This document shows positions 24,990 through 34,169 of a stretch of DNA of 64,000 nt, one piece after another; position 1 is the first letter of the stretch, and every line of letters starts with the position of its first letter. The notes under the pieces are model-generated. The model was given only the letters and a program-made list of their open reading frames with translations. It did not search any database and was not told where the DNA came from. This stretch comes from Caballeronia catudaia (GTDB lineage Bacteria; Pseudomonadota; Gammaproteobacteria; Burkholderiales; Burkholderiaceae), in contig NZ_FCOF02000014.1 of assembly GCF_001544755.2 (NCBI RefSeq), positions 112,586-176,585 of the forward strand, given 5' to 3'. The translations under genes were made by a program, and so were the position numbers.

Positions 24990-26057
24990 ATGAGCTCGAA
25001 ACTCGAGGCGATCGGCATTGCGAAGCGCTACGGCGATTCAGTCGCGCTGGAATCGACGGATCTCGCCGTGCAGGCGGGCGAATTCCTGACGCTGCTCGGT
25101 CCCTCGGGTTCGGGCAAGACCACGCTGTTGCAGATGATCTCGGGGCTCGTCGCGCCGAGCGCGGGGCGCATCGAGATCGACGGGCGCGACGTCACGCATG
25201 TCGAGCCGGGCAAGCGCGGCGTCGGCATGGTGTTTCAGAGCTACGCGCTCTTCCCGCACATGAGCGTGTGGGACAACGTCGCATACGGCTTGCGCATGCG
25301 CCGCAAATCGCGTGATGCCGTGCGCGCGGCCGTCGACGACGCGCTCGCGATGGTGCGCATGACCGAATATGCGAAGCGCTTCCCGAAGGAGCTCTCGGGC
25401 GGCCAGCAGCAGCGCATCGCGCTGGCGCGCTGTTTCGCGTACCGGCCGTCGGTGATCCTGCTCGACGAGCCGCTCGGCGCGCTCGACAAGAAACTGCGCG
25501 AGCACATGCAGTCCGAGATCCGGCGTCTGCACAAGGAGCTGGGCGCGACCTTCGTCTATGTGACGCACGATCAGGACGAGGCCCTCACGCTCTCCGACCG
25601 CATCTGCCTGATGAATCAGGCGCGCATCGAGCAGGTCGGTACGCCGGCCGACCTGTACGACCGCCCCGCCACGCGCTTCGCGGCGGGTTTCATCGGCCAT
25701 TCGAATCTGCTGGAAGGCGCCCTCGACGAGACGCGCGGCGCGGGCGGCGAGCCGATTCTGCTGGCGGCGGGCGGACGTATTCCCTTGCCGATGAACGCGG
25801 GCGCATCGGCCGCGTCCACCGCGCGCCATACGCTGCTGTTGCGTCCCGAGGCGCCCCGTCTCGTCGAGCCGCAGGGCGGTTTCGTCGACGGCACGATTGC
25901 GGATGTCGTCTTCTTCGGCAGCGACACGCGCGTGCAGCTGTCGATGAGCGACGGCAGCGAGCTCACCGTGCGCTGCGAGCGCAGCCTCAGCCCGCGTATC
26001 GGCGACAGAGTCGGTCTCGTGTGGGACCCGTATCGCACGACCCTGTTGCACGCCTGA
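24990..26057 (+). CDS. ABC transporter ATP-binding protein (PotA-like)
   Basis: A 355-residue import ATPase. Walker A is LLGPSGSGKTTLLQM, Q-loop VFQSYALFPHMS, signature ELSGGQQQRIALARC, Walker B VILLDEPLGALDKKLRE and H-loop YVTHDQDEALTLSD. A TOBE domain (residues about 270-350, including HTLLLRPEAPRLVEPQGGFV) ends the protein. It lies between the binding protein and permease genes with gaps of about 10 nt on both sides. It resembles the ATPase at 1-1061 but has different partners. Confidence 0.95.
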   Translation: MSSKLEAIGIAKRYGDSVALESTDLAVQAGEFLTLLGPSGSGKTTLLQMISGLVAPSAGRIEIDGRDVTHVEPGKRGVGMVFQSYALFPHMSVWDNVAYGLRMRRKSRDAVRAAVDDALAMVRMTEYAKRFPKELSGGQQQRIALARCFAYRPSVILLDEPLGALDKKLREHMQSEIRRLHKELGATFVYVTHDQDEALTLSDRICLMNQARIEQVGTPADLYDRPATRFAAGFIGHSNLLEGALDETRGAGGEPILLAAGGRIPLPMNAGASAASTARHTLLLRPEAPRLVEPQGGFVDGTIADVVFFGSDTRVQLSMSDGSELTVRCERSLSPRIGDRVGLVWDPYRTTLLHA

Positions 26058-26066
26058 GGAAACGTC

Positions 26067-27836
26067 ATGACCATTGCCCTACACGCGCATCGCGAGAAGG
26101 ATGCCCCGCGCCGCGCATGGTCCGTGCGGCTGGCGCGCTGCGCGCGCTTTCTGCCGGCCGTGCCGACGCTGCTGTTCCTGCTGGTGTTCTTCATCGTGCC
26201 GGTCGGCGAGATCCTGCAAGGCGGTCTGGTAAGCGCCGACGGGCAGATCGGCCTCGCGCAGTTCGAGCGCATCGCGCGCACGCCGGTCTACGCCAAGGTG
26301 CTGTGGATCACGTTCGCGATTTCGTTCATGACGGCGGCGCTCTCGATCCTGCTCGGCTATCCGGTCGCGTACATGCTGAGCCGTCTCCCGGAACGCGTGC
26401 GCGAACGCTGGCTGCTGTGGATCATGCTGCCGTTCTGGACCAGCTATCTCGTGAAGACCTACGCGTGGATGCTGCTGCTCTCGAAGACCGGCGTGCTCTC
26501 GACCATCGCGCTGTCGCTGGGTCTCGTGCACGAGACGACGGGCACGATCCCGTCGCTGACCGGCGTGCTCATCGGCATGGTTCATTCGATGCTGCCGCTC
26601 GCCGTGATGACCATGCTTCCCGTGATGCGCGGCATCGACGATCGCCTCGCGCAAGCCGCCGAAACGCTGGGCGCGCAACGCAGCATGAGCTTCTTCACGG
26701 TGTTTCTGCCGCTCTCGTCGCCGGGCGTGGCTGCTCGTGTTCATCTCGAGTCTCGGCTTCTTCATCGTGCCCGCGCTGCTCGGCTCGCCGAAGGAAACGA
26801 TGATTGCGCAGCTCGTCATCTCCTCGGTGCTCGAACTGTTCGACATGCGTTTCGCAGGCGCCTTGTCGACGGTGCTGCTCGTCTGCTCGATCGTCATCTT
26901 CTTCGTGTACGACCGTATGGTCGGCCTCACGTCGCTCACGGGCGAAACGACGGAGCGTTCGCGCGGCTCGCGTGCGGCCGGTTTCAAGCTGGCGCTTCTG
27001 TTGACGGCGGGCCACGTATTCGCGCCCTTCATGCTGCGGCGCAGGACGCACGCCGAACCGTCCGCGCGCGCCGCGAGCCCGCTCGGGCTGTACACATGCG
27101 TGATCATGGCGGTGCTGGTCGCGCCGGTGCTGTCGGTCATCCCGTACGCGTTCACGAAGAGCGACTACATCGCGTTCCCGCCGAAGCCCTTCAGCATGAA
27201 ATGGTTCGGCACCTTCATGGATTCGCCGGTGTGGCACAGCGCGGTCATCCGCTCCTTCGAGGTCGGTCTCGGCACGGCGCTGCTGTCGCTGCTGCTGGGC
27301 TTCGGCGCGACGCTCGCGATGACGCGTATGCCGCGCCGCGCAAGCAAGCCGTTGTTCGCGCTGCTGGTCGCGCCGCTGATCGTGCCGCGCATCGTCGTCG
27401 CGGTCGGGCTGTTGTATCTGTTCGGGCGCTTCGGGCTCACGGGCACAATCTGGGCCTCGTCATCGGTCATACGGTGCTCGCGATTCCCTATGTGGTCGTG
27501 ACGCTCGCCGCGGGCTTCCAGCGTTTCGACTGGCGTCTGGACGATGCCGCGCGCGTCATGGGCGCTTCTCCGCTCAGGCGCATCACCTCGGTCGTGCTGC
27601 CGCTCCTGATGGCGAGCGTGACCGCTGCGTTCCTGTTTGCGTTCCTCGTGTCGTTCGACGATCTGACCATCGCGATCTTCGTGAGCGGCGGCATCAACTC
27701 GACGCTGCCCAAACAGATGTGGGACGACATTCAGCTCGCGATCACGCCGACGCTCGCCGCGGTCTCGACCACGCTCGTCATCCTCATCGCGCTCGTCGTC
27801 GCGATTTCTTCCTGGCTCAAGCGCCGCGCGCGCTGA
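26067..27836 (+). pseudogene. Fused PotB-PotC-type ABC permease carrying two frameshifts
   Basis: The gene encodes one polypeptide with two six-helix permease halves. The first half opens correctly in frame from 26067 (LLFLLVFFIVPVGEILQGGL, ending SSPG). At about 26727 the true reading moves by one base (WLLVFISSLGFFIVPALLG is in the +1 frame) and continues into the second half (GLYTCVIMAVLVAPVLSVIP). At about 27446 it returns to the original frame (NLGLVIGHTVLAIPYVVV, end LKRRAR) through what looks like a one-base deletion. The original frame has no stop across the gap, so 589 codons stay open, but about 240 middle residues are Arg/His-rich nonsense without helices. It is either two sequencing errors or a broken permease. 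Confidence 0.85.
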
Positions 27837-27862
27837 GTCACGGGCTTTCAACCGGTTCGGAC

Positions 27863-29407
27863 ATGCATCGTTACTCAGACTATTTCGCTCATCGTCACGC
27901 AGAGGACGAACTGGATTGCGTGCCGCTGCTCGCGGCGGGCCTGCGCATGGCGCCCGCGCGCACCGTCGTGCATTTCGACGATCACGCGATCACCTGCGAG
28001 GACGCCGCGCGGCACATCGCGCAGTTGCAGCGCTGGTTCGCCGATGTCGGACTCGTGCAGGGCGACCGCGTCGCCGTGATGCTCGGCAACAGCCCCGAGC
28101 ATATCCACCTGATCTACGCGCTCGTGTTGAGCGGGCTCGTCTGGGTGCCGGTCAACACGAAGCTGCGCGCGGCTGGCCTCGAATATCTGCTGCAACATGC
28201 GGAGCCGAAGCTCTTCGTGATCGACGGCGACTTCGACGCCGTGACCGCATCGATCGATTGCGGCGCATCGCGCCGCGTGCGTCTGCCCGCCTTCGACGCG
28301 AGCGAGACGAACGCGCGCTTCACGACGCCCGACATCGGCGTGCACGATCCGCTGTGCATCATTTACACGTCGGGCACGACGGGCGCGCCGAAGGGCGTCG
28401 TCTTCACGCACCGCATGATGCGCATCGCGAGTGAAGCGGCGCTGAAGGTCGCCGATGCGCGCGCGGGCGATCGTCTTTTCCTGTGGGAGCCGTTATGCCA
28501 TATCGGCGGGGCGCAGATGCTGCTGCTGCCGTTTCTCGAGGCCGTCACGCTGTGCGCGGTGCCGCGATTCTCGGCATCGCATTTCTGGGCGCAGATCGAA
28601 CGCGCCGGCGCGACGCAGTTGCACTATCTCGGCGGCGTGCTCGACATCCTCATGCAGTTGCCCGAAGACGCGCAGCCAACCTCGCATACGTTGCGCGTCG
28701 CGTGGGGCGCGGGTGTCAGCGCGCCGGCGTGGGAACGGATTCAGGACCGCCTCGGGGTGCGCCTGCGCGAGTGCTACGGCATGACCGAATGCTCGAGTTT
28801 CGCGACGATGAACGCCACCGGCAAGCCGGGTTCGATCGGCCGGGCGCTGCCGTGGATCGGCGTCGAATTGCTTGACGCGGACGGCCAGCCCGCGAAGGAA
28901 GGCGAAGATGGCGAAATCGTGTTGACAAGCAAGGTGGACGGCACCTTTCTGCCGGCGTATCTGAAGAACCCCGACGCGACCCGGGCCGCGCTGCGCAACG
29001 GCAAGCTGCACACGGGCGACCGCGCGCGCCGCGACGCCGACGGCGATCTGTACTTCATCGGCAGGCAGACGGACAGCATGCGCGTGCGCGGGGAGAACGT
29101 GTCCGCATGGGAAATCGAGCGCATTTTCGCGGCGCATCCGGCGATTCGCGCGAGCGCGGCGATCGGCGTGACCTCCGCGATCGGCGAACAGGACATTCTG
29201 CTCAACGTCCAGTTCAAGGACGAGCCGGTCGACTGGGACGCGATGCACGCCTGGGCGCGCGAGCGTCTCGCGAGCTTTCAGTTGCCGCGCTACTACCGCG
29301 CGGTGGAGACATTCGAACTGACGGCGAGCGAGCGCATCAAGAAGCATCTGTTGCCGCGCAACATCGAGGGCGCATGGGACCGGCTGGGGAAAGTGCAGGC
29401 GCAGTGA
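27863..29407 (+). CDS. AMP-dependent acyl-CoA ligase (CaiC/FadD-like)
   Basis: A 514-residue ANL-superfamily enzyme that activates a carboxylic acid to its CoA thioester. The P-loop is IIYTSGTTGAPKGVVF, the acyl-adenylate region LRECYGMTECSSFATMN, the hinge region GKLHTGDRARRDADGDLYFI and the C-terminal lysine region LTASERIKKHLLPRNI. GENVSAWEIER is typical of CaiC-like ligases. The ATG at 27863 is taken because the upstream open frame is permease shadow. It lies 26 nt after the permease gene and 37 nt before the IclR gene, so it likely acts on the transported substrate, whose identity is not evident. Confidence 0.9.
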   Translation: MHRYSDYFAHRHAEDELDCVPLLAAGLRMAPARTVVHFDDHAITCEDAARHIAQLQRWFADVGLVQGDRVAVMLGNSPEHIHLIYALVLSGLVWVPVNTKLRAAGLEYLLQHAEPKLFVIDGDFDAVTASIDCGASRRVRLPAFDASETNARFTTPDIGVHDPLCIIYTSGTTGAPKGVVFTHRMMRIASEAALKVADARAGDRLFLWEPLCHIGGAQMLLLPFLEAVTLCAVPRFSASHFWAQIERAGATQLHYLGGVLDILMQLPEDAQPTSHTLRVAWGAGVSAPAWERIQDRLGVRLRECYGMTECSSFATMNATGKPGSIGRALPWIGVELLDADGQPAKEGEDGEIVLTSKVDGTFLPAYLKNPDATRAALRNGKLHTGDRARRDADGDLYFIGRQTDSMRVRGENVSAWEIERIFAAHPAIRASAAIGVTSAIGEQDILLNVQFKDEPVDWDAMHAWARERLASFQLPRYYRAVETFELTASERIKKHLLPRNIEGAWDRLGKVQAQ

Positions 29408-29444
29408 GATAATTTGCGGTTGGAACCGAACGACAACAAGACCG

Positions 29445-30287
29445 ATGAACGACGAGCCCAAAGCCCCGCGCAAGCGCAAGACTCCCGCGGCGAAGCCGCA
29501 AGGCGAGACGGCGGACCCGAGCGCGTCGTCGCTTTACGTGCAGTCGGTCGAGAAGGCCATGAAAGTGCTCACCGCCTTCGACGGCAGCAAGCGTCAGTTG
29601 TCGCTCTCGGAGATTTCGTCGATCACCGGCTTCGACCTGAGCGCGACGCAGCGCTTCACGTACACGCTGTCCGCGCTGGGCTATCTCTTCAAAGATCCGG
29701 ACAGCCGCAAATACGAGCTGTCGCCGCGTCTTCTGGACTTCACTTACCACTACCTCACGTCGAACGAGCTTGTAAGCCGTGCGACGCCGTATCTTCAGCA
29801 ACTCGGTTCGGAGACGGAAGAAGCGACCAATCTCACCGTGCTCGACGATACCCACATCGTGTTCGTGCTGCGCATCGTGAGCCGCAACGTGTTCAACGCC
29901 CATGTGATCACCGGCTCGCGTCTGCCCGCCTATTGCACGGCGCCCGGCCTTGCGATCCTCGCGACGCTCGCGGACGGCGAAATCGACGACATTCTCTCGC
30001 GCACGAATCTCGTGCCCTACACGGCGTCGACCGTGTATCAGCCGCGCAAGATCAGGGAACGCATCGCACAGATCCGCAAGCAGGGCTACGCGCATACGGA
30101 AGACGAATACTTCGTCAGCGACATTTCGACGGCCGCGGCCATCACGAACGTGAGCGGACGCGCGATGGGCGCGGTGAACATCGCGGTGGCGCGCTCGCGC
30201 TGGCAGCCGGATCGCGATGAAAAACGCTTCGCCGATCTCGTGATCTCGACGGCATCGGCCATTTCGACGCGGCGGCGCGTCGAGTAG
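29445..30287 (+). CDS. IclR family regulator (PcaR/PobR-like)
   Basis: A 280-residue IclR protein with a charged N-terminal tail of about 28 residues. The HTH includes SLSEISSITGFDLSATQRFT, followed by LSALGYLFKDPDSRKYELSP. The effector domain has the NLTVLDDTHIVFVLRI, LPAYCTAPGLAILATL and YFVSDISTAAAITNVSGRAM stretches of the PcaR/PobR subgroup that senses aromatic or organic acids. It ends the six-gene block starting at 23091 and probably regulates it; repeats at 23052-23080 are candidate sites. Confidence 0.9.
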   Translation: MNDEPKAPRKRKTPAAKPQGETADPSASSLYVQSVEKAMKVLTAFDGSKRQLSLSEISSITGFDLSATQRFTYTLSALGYLFKDPDSRKYELSPRLLDFTYHYLTSNELVSRATPYLQQLGSETEEATNLTVLDDTHIVFVLRIVSRNVFNAHVITGSRLPAYCTAPGLAILATLADGEIDDILSRTNLVPYTASTVYQPRKIRERIAQIRKQGYAHTEDEYFVSDISTAAAITNVSGRAMGAVNIAVARSRWQPDRDEKRFADLVISTASAISTRRRVE

Positions 30288-30342
30288 GCGTCGCACCGGG
30301 ATTCACTCGAACGCTCTCGCGCGGCGGCATTCATACGACGAC

Positions 30343-30678
30343 TCATTCGTCGCGATGACTCCGCTCGGCTCCACGTTCTGTTTCGCGTCTGGCCAGGTTT
30401 CCGCGGTGAGACGTCGAGCGCGACACGATTGCGTCGATGGTATGCCGTGCCGACGCCTGTCGATTGCGCCTTGCGATGCGTGCTAGCTGTCTGGCGCTCT
30501 CGGGATGGAATGCCCAGTACAACGCGGCGAACCAGCCGATGATGGTCCAGCCGAGCAGGACGTTGAACAAGGCGAGCACCAGCACGGAGCGTCGTTTCGA
30601 CCGGTCCGCCAGTATCGCTGGCAGCAGATAGACGATGGTCACCGCGATAGCCAGCAGGATCTCGTCGACGACGCGCAA
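30343..30678 (-). CDS. Superinfection-immunity-type small membrane protein
   Basis: A 111-residue protein with two transmembrane helices (ILLAIAVTIVYLLPAILA and RRSVLVLALFNVLLGWTIIG). The sequence VLLGWTIIGWFAALYWA is the signature of the T4 Imm-like superinfection immunity family. A basic, hydrophilic C-terminal tail of about 50 residues follows. I chose the TTG at 30678 because GGGAGCG lies upstream; there is no ATG near the first helix. Despite the family name, most bacterial members have unknown roles. The gene is isolated between an IclR and an SGNH gene on the opposite strand. Confidence 0.7.
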   Translation of the reverse strand: MRVVDEILLAIAVTIVYLLPAILADRSKRRSVLVLALFNVLLGWTIIGWFAALYWAFHPESARQLARIARRNRQASARHTIDAIVSRSTSHRGNLARRETERGAERSHRDE

Positions 30679-30863
30679 GATGTTCGCTCCCGTGGAATCG
30701 TCGCACGCTTGGGCGCGCCCTTCGAGTATAGCTATCCGATCACGATCTGGCGTGCCGCACGCCGCCTCGATCCGATTTCGGCCACGCGCCCGCGCAAGTA
30801 CAATGGCCGGTGAACGCGCGCGCATCGGCGCACTCCCTGCAAGGCAACGGAGACGGAGACACC

Positions 30864-31745
30864 ATGACGGTTCCGGCGAACAACCTCTACGAGCGCTGGC
30901 AGGAGCAGATCCAGCAGGATTTGATGGCGCGCGTGAAGGCGCATCAGCAGGAAGTGCTCAAGGCGAGGGCGCTTCAGGCCCAGCCCGGCGCATCCAGGCC
31001 GCTCATTCTGCTCGGCGACGGCGATTCCTGGTTCGACTATCCGCTGCCGGACCCGCTTCACGCCACGGACGTGCTGGAGGCGCTGAAGACCACCGGCACG
31101 CCCGCGCCGCTGATCCTCAAGCTCGCGCACTACAGCGACGCGACCACGACGCTCCTCGGCGTGACCAAACGCAACCGCCTCATCGCGCAGTTGCGGGATG
31201 CGGCCAATGGCCCCATCGACGGCTTGCTTTTTTCCGGCGGCGGCAACGACGTGGTCGGCGACCAGTTCCGTTTCTGGCTCAACGATGCAAGCGCGGCCCG
31301 CAACGATCCCGCGCGCGGCATCGACTTGCAGCGCCTCGGCTATATCTTCGGCGTGGTCGAGAGCGCCTATCTCGACCTGATCCGCATTCGCGACCAATTC
31401 GCGCCGCATGCGACGATCTTCGTACATGCGTATGACTTTGCGATTCCTTCCGGCACCGGAGCCTGCCATCTCGCGGGGCCGTGGCTGCGTCCATCGCTCG
31501 TCGATCGTGGCTGGCCCGACCTTGCGCCCGGCAGTCTGATCGTGAAGACGATTCTCGTCCACTTCCACGCCATGTTGCAGCGGCTCGCGAGCGACCCGGC
31601 CAACGACATGGTGCTGGTCCAGACGCAGGGCACGCTAGCGCCCGAGGAATGGGCCAACGAGCTGCATCCGACCGGCGCCGGCTTCGCGAAGATCGGCGCG
31701 CGCTTCAGGAGCGCGCTTGCCGTGCGGTTTCCGGGGCGCATATGA
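30864..31745 (+). CDS. SGNH/GDSL-type hydrolase
   Basis: A 293-residue esterase/lipase-like protein without a clear signal peptide. Block I is LILLGDGDSWFDYPLPDPLH (serine in GDS), block III is LLFSGGGNDVVGDQF (catalytic oxyanion Asn) and block V is EWANELHPTGAGFAKI (His of the dyad). It starts at the ATG 30864 with GGAGACGGAGAC upstream. The stop overlaps the start of the gamma-glutamylcyclotransferase gene (ATGA), so the two are co-translated. The substrate is unknown. Confidence 0.82.
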   Translation: MTVPANNLYERWQEQIQQDLMARVKAHQQEVLKARALQAQPGASRPLILLGDGDSWFDYPLPDPLHATDVLEALKTTGTPAPLILKLAHYSDATTTLLGVTKRNRLIAQLRDAANGPIDGLLFSGGGNDVVGDQFRFWLNDASAARNDPARGIDLQRLGYIFGVVESAYLDLIRIRDQFAPHATIFVHAYDFAIPSGTGACHLAGPWLRPSLVDRGWPDLAPGSLIVKTILVHFHAMLQRLASDPANDMVLVQTQGTLAPEEWANELHPTGAGFAKIGARFRSALAVRFPGRI

Positions 31746-32587
31746 GCAAGTCAATAAACGTCGGATACCTGACGAAGTTATCGATGCCAACGCTTCGAGG
31801 ATTCATCCTGACGCTGTCGCTCGTCGGCACCGCGGCGCACGCGCAGACCGCCGACTTCTGGGGCACGCGTCTTCCCGATCAGCCGACGCAGTTCATCTTC
31901 GGCTACGGCTCGCTCATCAACACGCCATCGCGCAACGCCACGGTTGCCAAGCCCGTTGCGGCCATTCCGGTGCGCGTCTCGGCGGCCTTCGGCTATGTGC
32001 GAAGCTGGAGCGACCGCGCGCGCTCGGGCTTCACCGCGCTCGGCCTGCGACGTCCGTTCGACGGCGAAGGACCGATGACGATCAATGGCGTGATCTATCC
32101 CGTTGCCGGCAACGACATGTCCGCGTTCGATGAGCGCGAGAAGGGATACGTGCGCGTCGAGGTGCCGCGCGCGCTGATCGAGGCCGTGTCGTGGCAGCAG
32201 TTGCCGGCGCAGGGAACGGTCTGGGTCTATGTGCCGAAGGCGGACGGCGAGGCGCCCGGCGAAGGGCTTCCGGCGGCGGACGCCAGGTTTCCGCTCGTCG
32301 AGTCGTATATCGATGTCGTGATCGAGGGCGGGCTCGAATACGGTCCGGAATTCGCGCGCGAGATCATCGAGACCACACGCGACTGGAGTCCTTACTGGCT
32401 CAATGACCGCACGCTCGCACGCCGGCCGTGGGTGTTCGACAAGCAGTTCGCGGCGGTCGATGCCTTGCTATCGCGCTCCGCGCCCTGTTTCGCGCAACGG
32501 GCGTTCTCGGAGGACTATGCCGCCGCGAGCGCCGCCATCGCGAAACGCAAAGGCGATGCGTGTCTTCGCGAGGCGCGCGGCCGTTAG
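31742..32587 (+). CDS. Gamma-glutamylcyclotransferase-fold protein, exported
   Basis: A 281-residue protein with an N-terminal signal-like segment (FILTLSLVGTAAHAQT). A GGCT-like fold follows, whose hallmark FIFGYGSLINTPSRN binds the substrate amino acid carboxylate. Other conserved parts are GYVRSWSDRARSGFTALGLR and MSAFDEREKGYVRVEVP, which contains the catalytic Glu region. Such proteins cyclise gamma-glutamyl groups to 5-oxoproline; an exported version is less usual. The start overlaps the SGNH stop. An internal ATG at 31784 (MPTLRGF) would give a more canonical signal peptide. Confidence 0.82.
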   Translation: MSKSINVGYLTKLSMPTLRGFILTLSLVGTAAHAQTADFWGTRLPDQPTQFIFGYGSLINTPSRNATVAKPVAAIPVRVSAAFGYVRSWSDRARSGFTALGLRRPFDGEGPMTINGVIYPVAGNDMSAFDEREKGYVRVEVPRALIEAVSWQQLPAQGTVWVYVPKADGEAPGEGLPAADARFPLVESYIDVVIEGGLEYGPEFAREIIETTRDWSPYWLNDRTLARRPWVFDKQFAAVDALLSRSAPCFAQRAFSEDYAAASAAIAKRKGDACLREARGR

Positions 32588-32707
32588 ATCACGTTAACCC
32601 TCGATGTCGAAAACGGCGGCGTTCAGTGTCGAATCCGGAAACGTTCCAAAGCCTGAGGCTCCTTAACATTCGCTCACATCACCCGAATCTTCAAAGGAGA
32701 AGAGCGC

Positions 32708-33919
32708 ATGAAAATGGAGAACCTCATCCGGATCGAGAACGGCGACAAGGCCACGCACACGTTCTCCGACGCCGAGTATGCGAACCGTCACGGCAAGCTG
32801 CGCGAGATGATGGCGCGCGAGAACATCGACGCGGTGCTCTTCACTTCGTATCACAACATCAACTACTACGCCGACTTCCTGTATTGCTCGTTCGGGCGCA
32901 AGTACGGACTCGTGGTGACGCCGGGGAAGGTCGTGTCGATTTCGGCGAACATCGATGGCGGTCAGCCTTGGCGGCGCACCGTCGGTGACTATAACGTCGT
33001 CTATACGGACTGGCAGCGCGACAACTTCTTCCGCGGGGTGCAAGGGGAGATCGAGAACAGAGGCCGCGTGGGCCTGGAGTTCGATCAGCTTCCCGTTGAA
33101 ACGCTTTCGAAGCTGAAGGCCGCGTTGCCGTCCGTCGAATTCGTCGATATCAGCGTGCCGACCATGCGCATGCGGATGATCAAGTCGGCCGAAGAGATCG
33201 ACGTCATCACGCACGGCGCGAATGTGTGCGACGTGGGCGGCGCGGCGCTCGCGGCGGCGGTGCATGAAGGCGTGCCCGAGCACGAAGTTGCGCTCGCATC
33301 GACGCAGGCGATGGTGCGCGAGATCGCGCGGCGGTTTCCCGATTCGGAACTGATGGACACCTGGACATGGTTCCAGTCCGGCATCAACACGGATGGCGCG
33401 CATAACCCCGTCACGACGCGCAGGGTACGGAAGGGCGACATCCTCAGCCTGAACTGCTTCTCGATGATCGCCGGGTACTACACCGCGCTCGAACGCACGA
33501 TGTTCTTCGATCACTGTTCAGACGCGCATCTTCGCCTGTGGAAAATCAACGTCGAAGTGCATGAAGCGGGGTTGAAACTCATCGAACCGGGTGCGCGTTG
33601 CTGCGATATCGCCAGCGAGCTCAACAAGATCTATGCGGAATATGGCGTCCTGCAATACCGCACATTCGGTTACGGCCACTCGTTCGGCGTGCTCTCGCAT
33701 TACTACGGGCGCGAAGCGGGGCTCGAACTGCGCGAGGACATCGAGACAGTGCTCGAACCCGGCATGGTCGTATCGATGGAGCCGATGATCATGCTGCCGC
33801 AAGGCCTGCCCGGGGCGGGTGGCTATCGTGAGCATGACATTCTCGTCGTCGGTGAAAAGGGCGCGACGAATATCACCGGTTTTCCGTATGGGCCGGAGCG
33901 CAATATCATCGGTGCGTGA
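32708..33919 (+). CDS. Creatinase (creatine amidinohydrolase)
   Basis: A 403-residue pita-bread-fold (M24-like) enzyme that hydrolyses creatine to sarcosine and urea. Similarity to Pseudomonas creatinase runs along the whole length, e.g. FTSYHNINYYADFLYCSFGR, ISANIDGGQPWRRTVGDYN, LMDTWTWFQSGINTDGAHNP, FGYGHSFGVLSHYYGREAGL and SMEPMIMLPQGLPGAGGYRE. Members of this subgroup do not need the metals of aminopeptidase P. AGGAGAAGAGCGC precedes the ATG. No creatininase, sarcosine oxidase or urease gene is adjacent, so the products must be handled by genes elsewhere. Confidence 0.95.
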   Translation: MKMENLIRIENGDKATHTFSDAEYANRHGKLREMMARENIDAVLFTSYHNINYYADFLYCSFGRKYGLVVTPGKVVSISANIDGGQPWRRTVGDYNVVYTDWQRDNFFRGVQGEIENRGRVGLEFDQLPVETLSKLKAALPSVEFVDISVPTMRMRMIKSAEEIDVITHGANVCDVGGAALAAAVHEGVPEHEVALASTQAMVREIARRFPDSELMDTWTWFQSGINTDGAHNPVTTRRVRKGDILSLNCFSMIAGYYTALERTMFFDHCSDAHLRLWKINVEVHEAGLKLIEPGARCCDIASELNKIYAEYGVLQYRTFGYGHSFGVLSHYYGREAGLELREDIETVLEPGMVVSMEPMIMLPQGLPGAGGYREHDILVVGEKGATNITGFPYGPERNIIGA

Positions 33920-33978
33920 GTTGCGTCTGCGGGTGGACGCTCTTGGTGGGGGCGGCGGGCGTTTCGTTCCGTTCCCCC

Positions 33979-34095
33979 TCACACATCCGCCGCAGTCGAC
34001 ACCCGCTGCACCTTGCCTTCCTCCATCCGGATGACCTTGTCCGCAGCCTTGAAACACCGGTCGTCATGACTCAATGGCGATGATCGTCTGGAAGG
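33979..34095 (-). pseudogene. Relic of a SyrD/PvdE-type cyclic-peptide ABC exporter
   Basis: The minus strand reads TIIAI, then after one extra base SHDDRCFKAADKVIRMEEGK and VQRVSTAADV to a stop. This is the H-loop and C-terminus of exporters of the SyrD family (usual form A-x-SHDDRYF-x-x-AD). No transmembrane domain or Walker motifs remain. The fragment fills the gap between creatinase and araC. Confidence 0.5.
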
Positions 34096-34169
34096 CGTCG
34101 CCGCATTTCGGGAGAAACGAGCCGCGGATTTCGGAGTGCATCGCGCACAGTCGACGTGAGTGATGCAGG

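Noticed and set aside
26728..27446. Middle of the fused permease read in the starting frame as a real soluble domain
   Set aside because: Composition is Arg/His-rich and lacks helices, while the neighbouring frame gives classic permease sequence.
30810..30863. Upstream start for the SGNH hydrolase
   Set aside because: The extra 18 residues lie before a good ribosome binding site at 30849-30860 and are not hydrolase-like.
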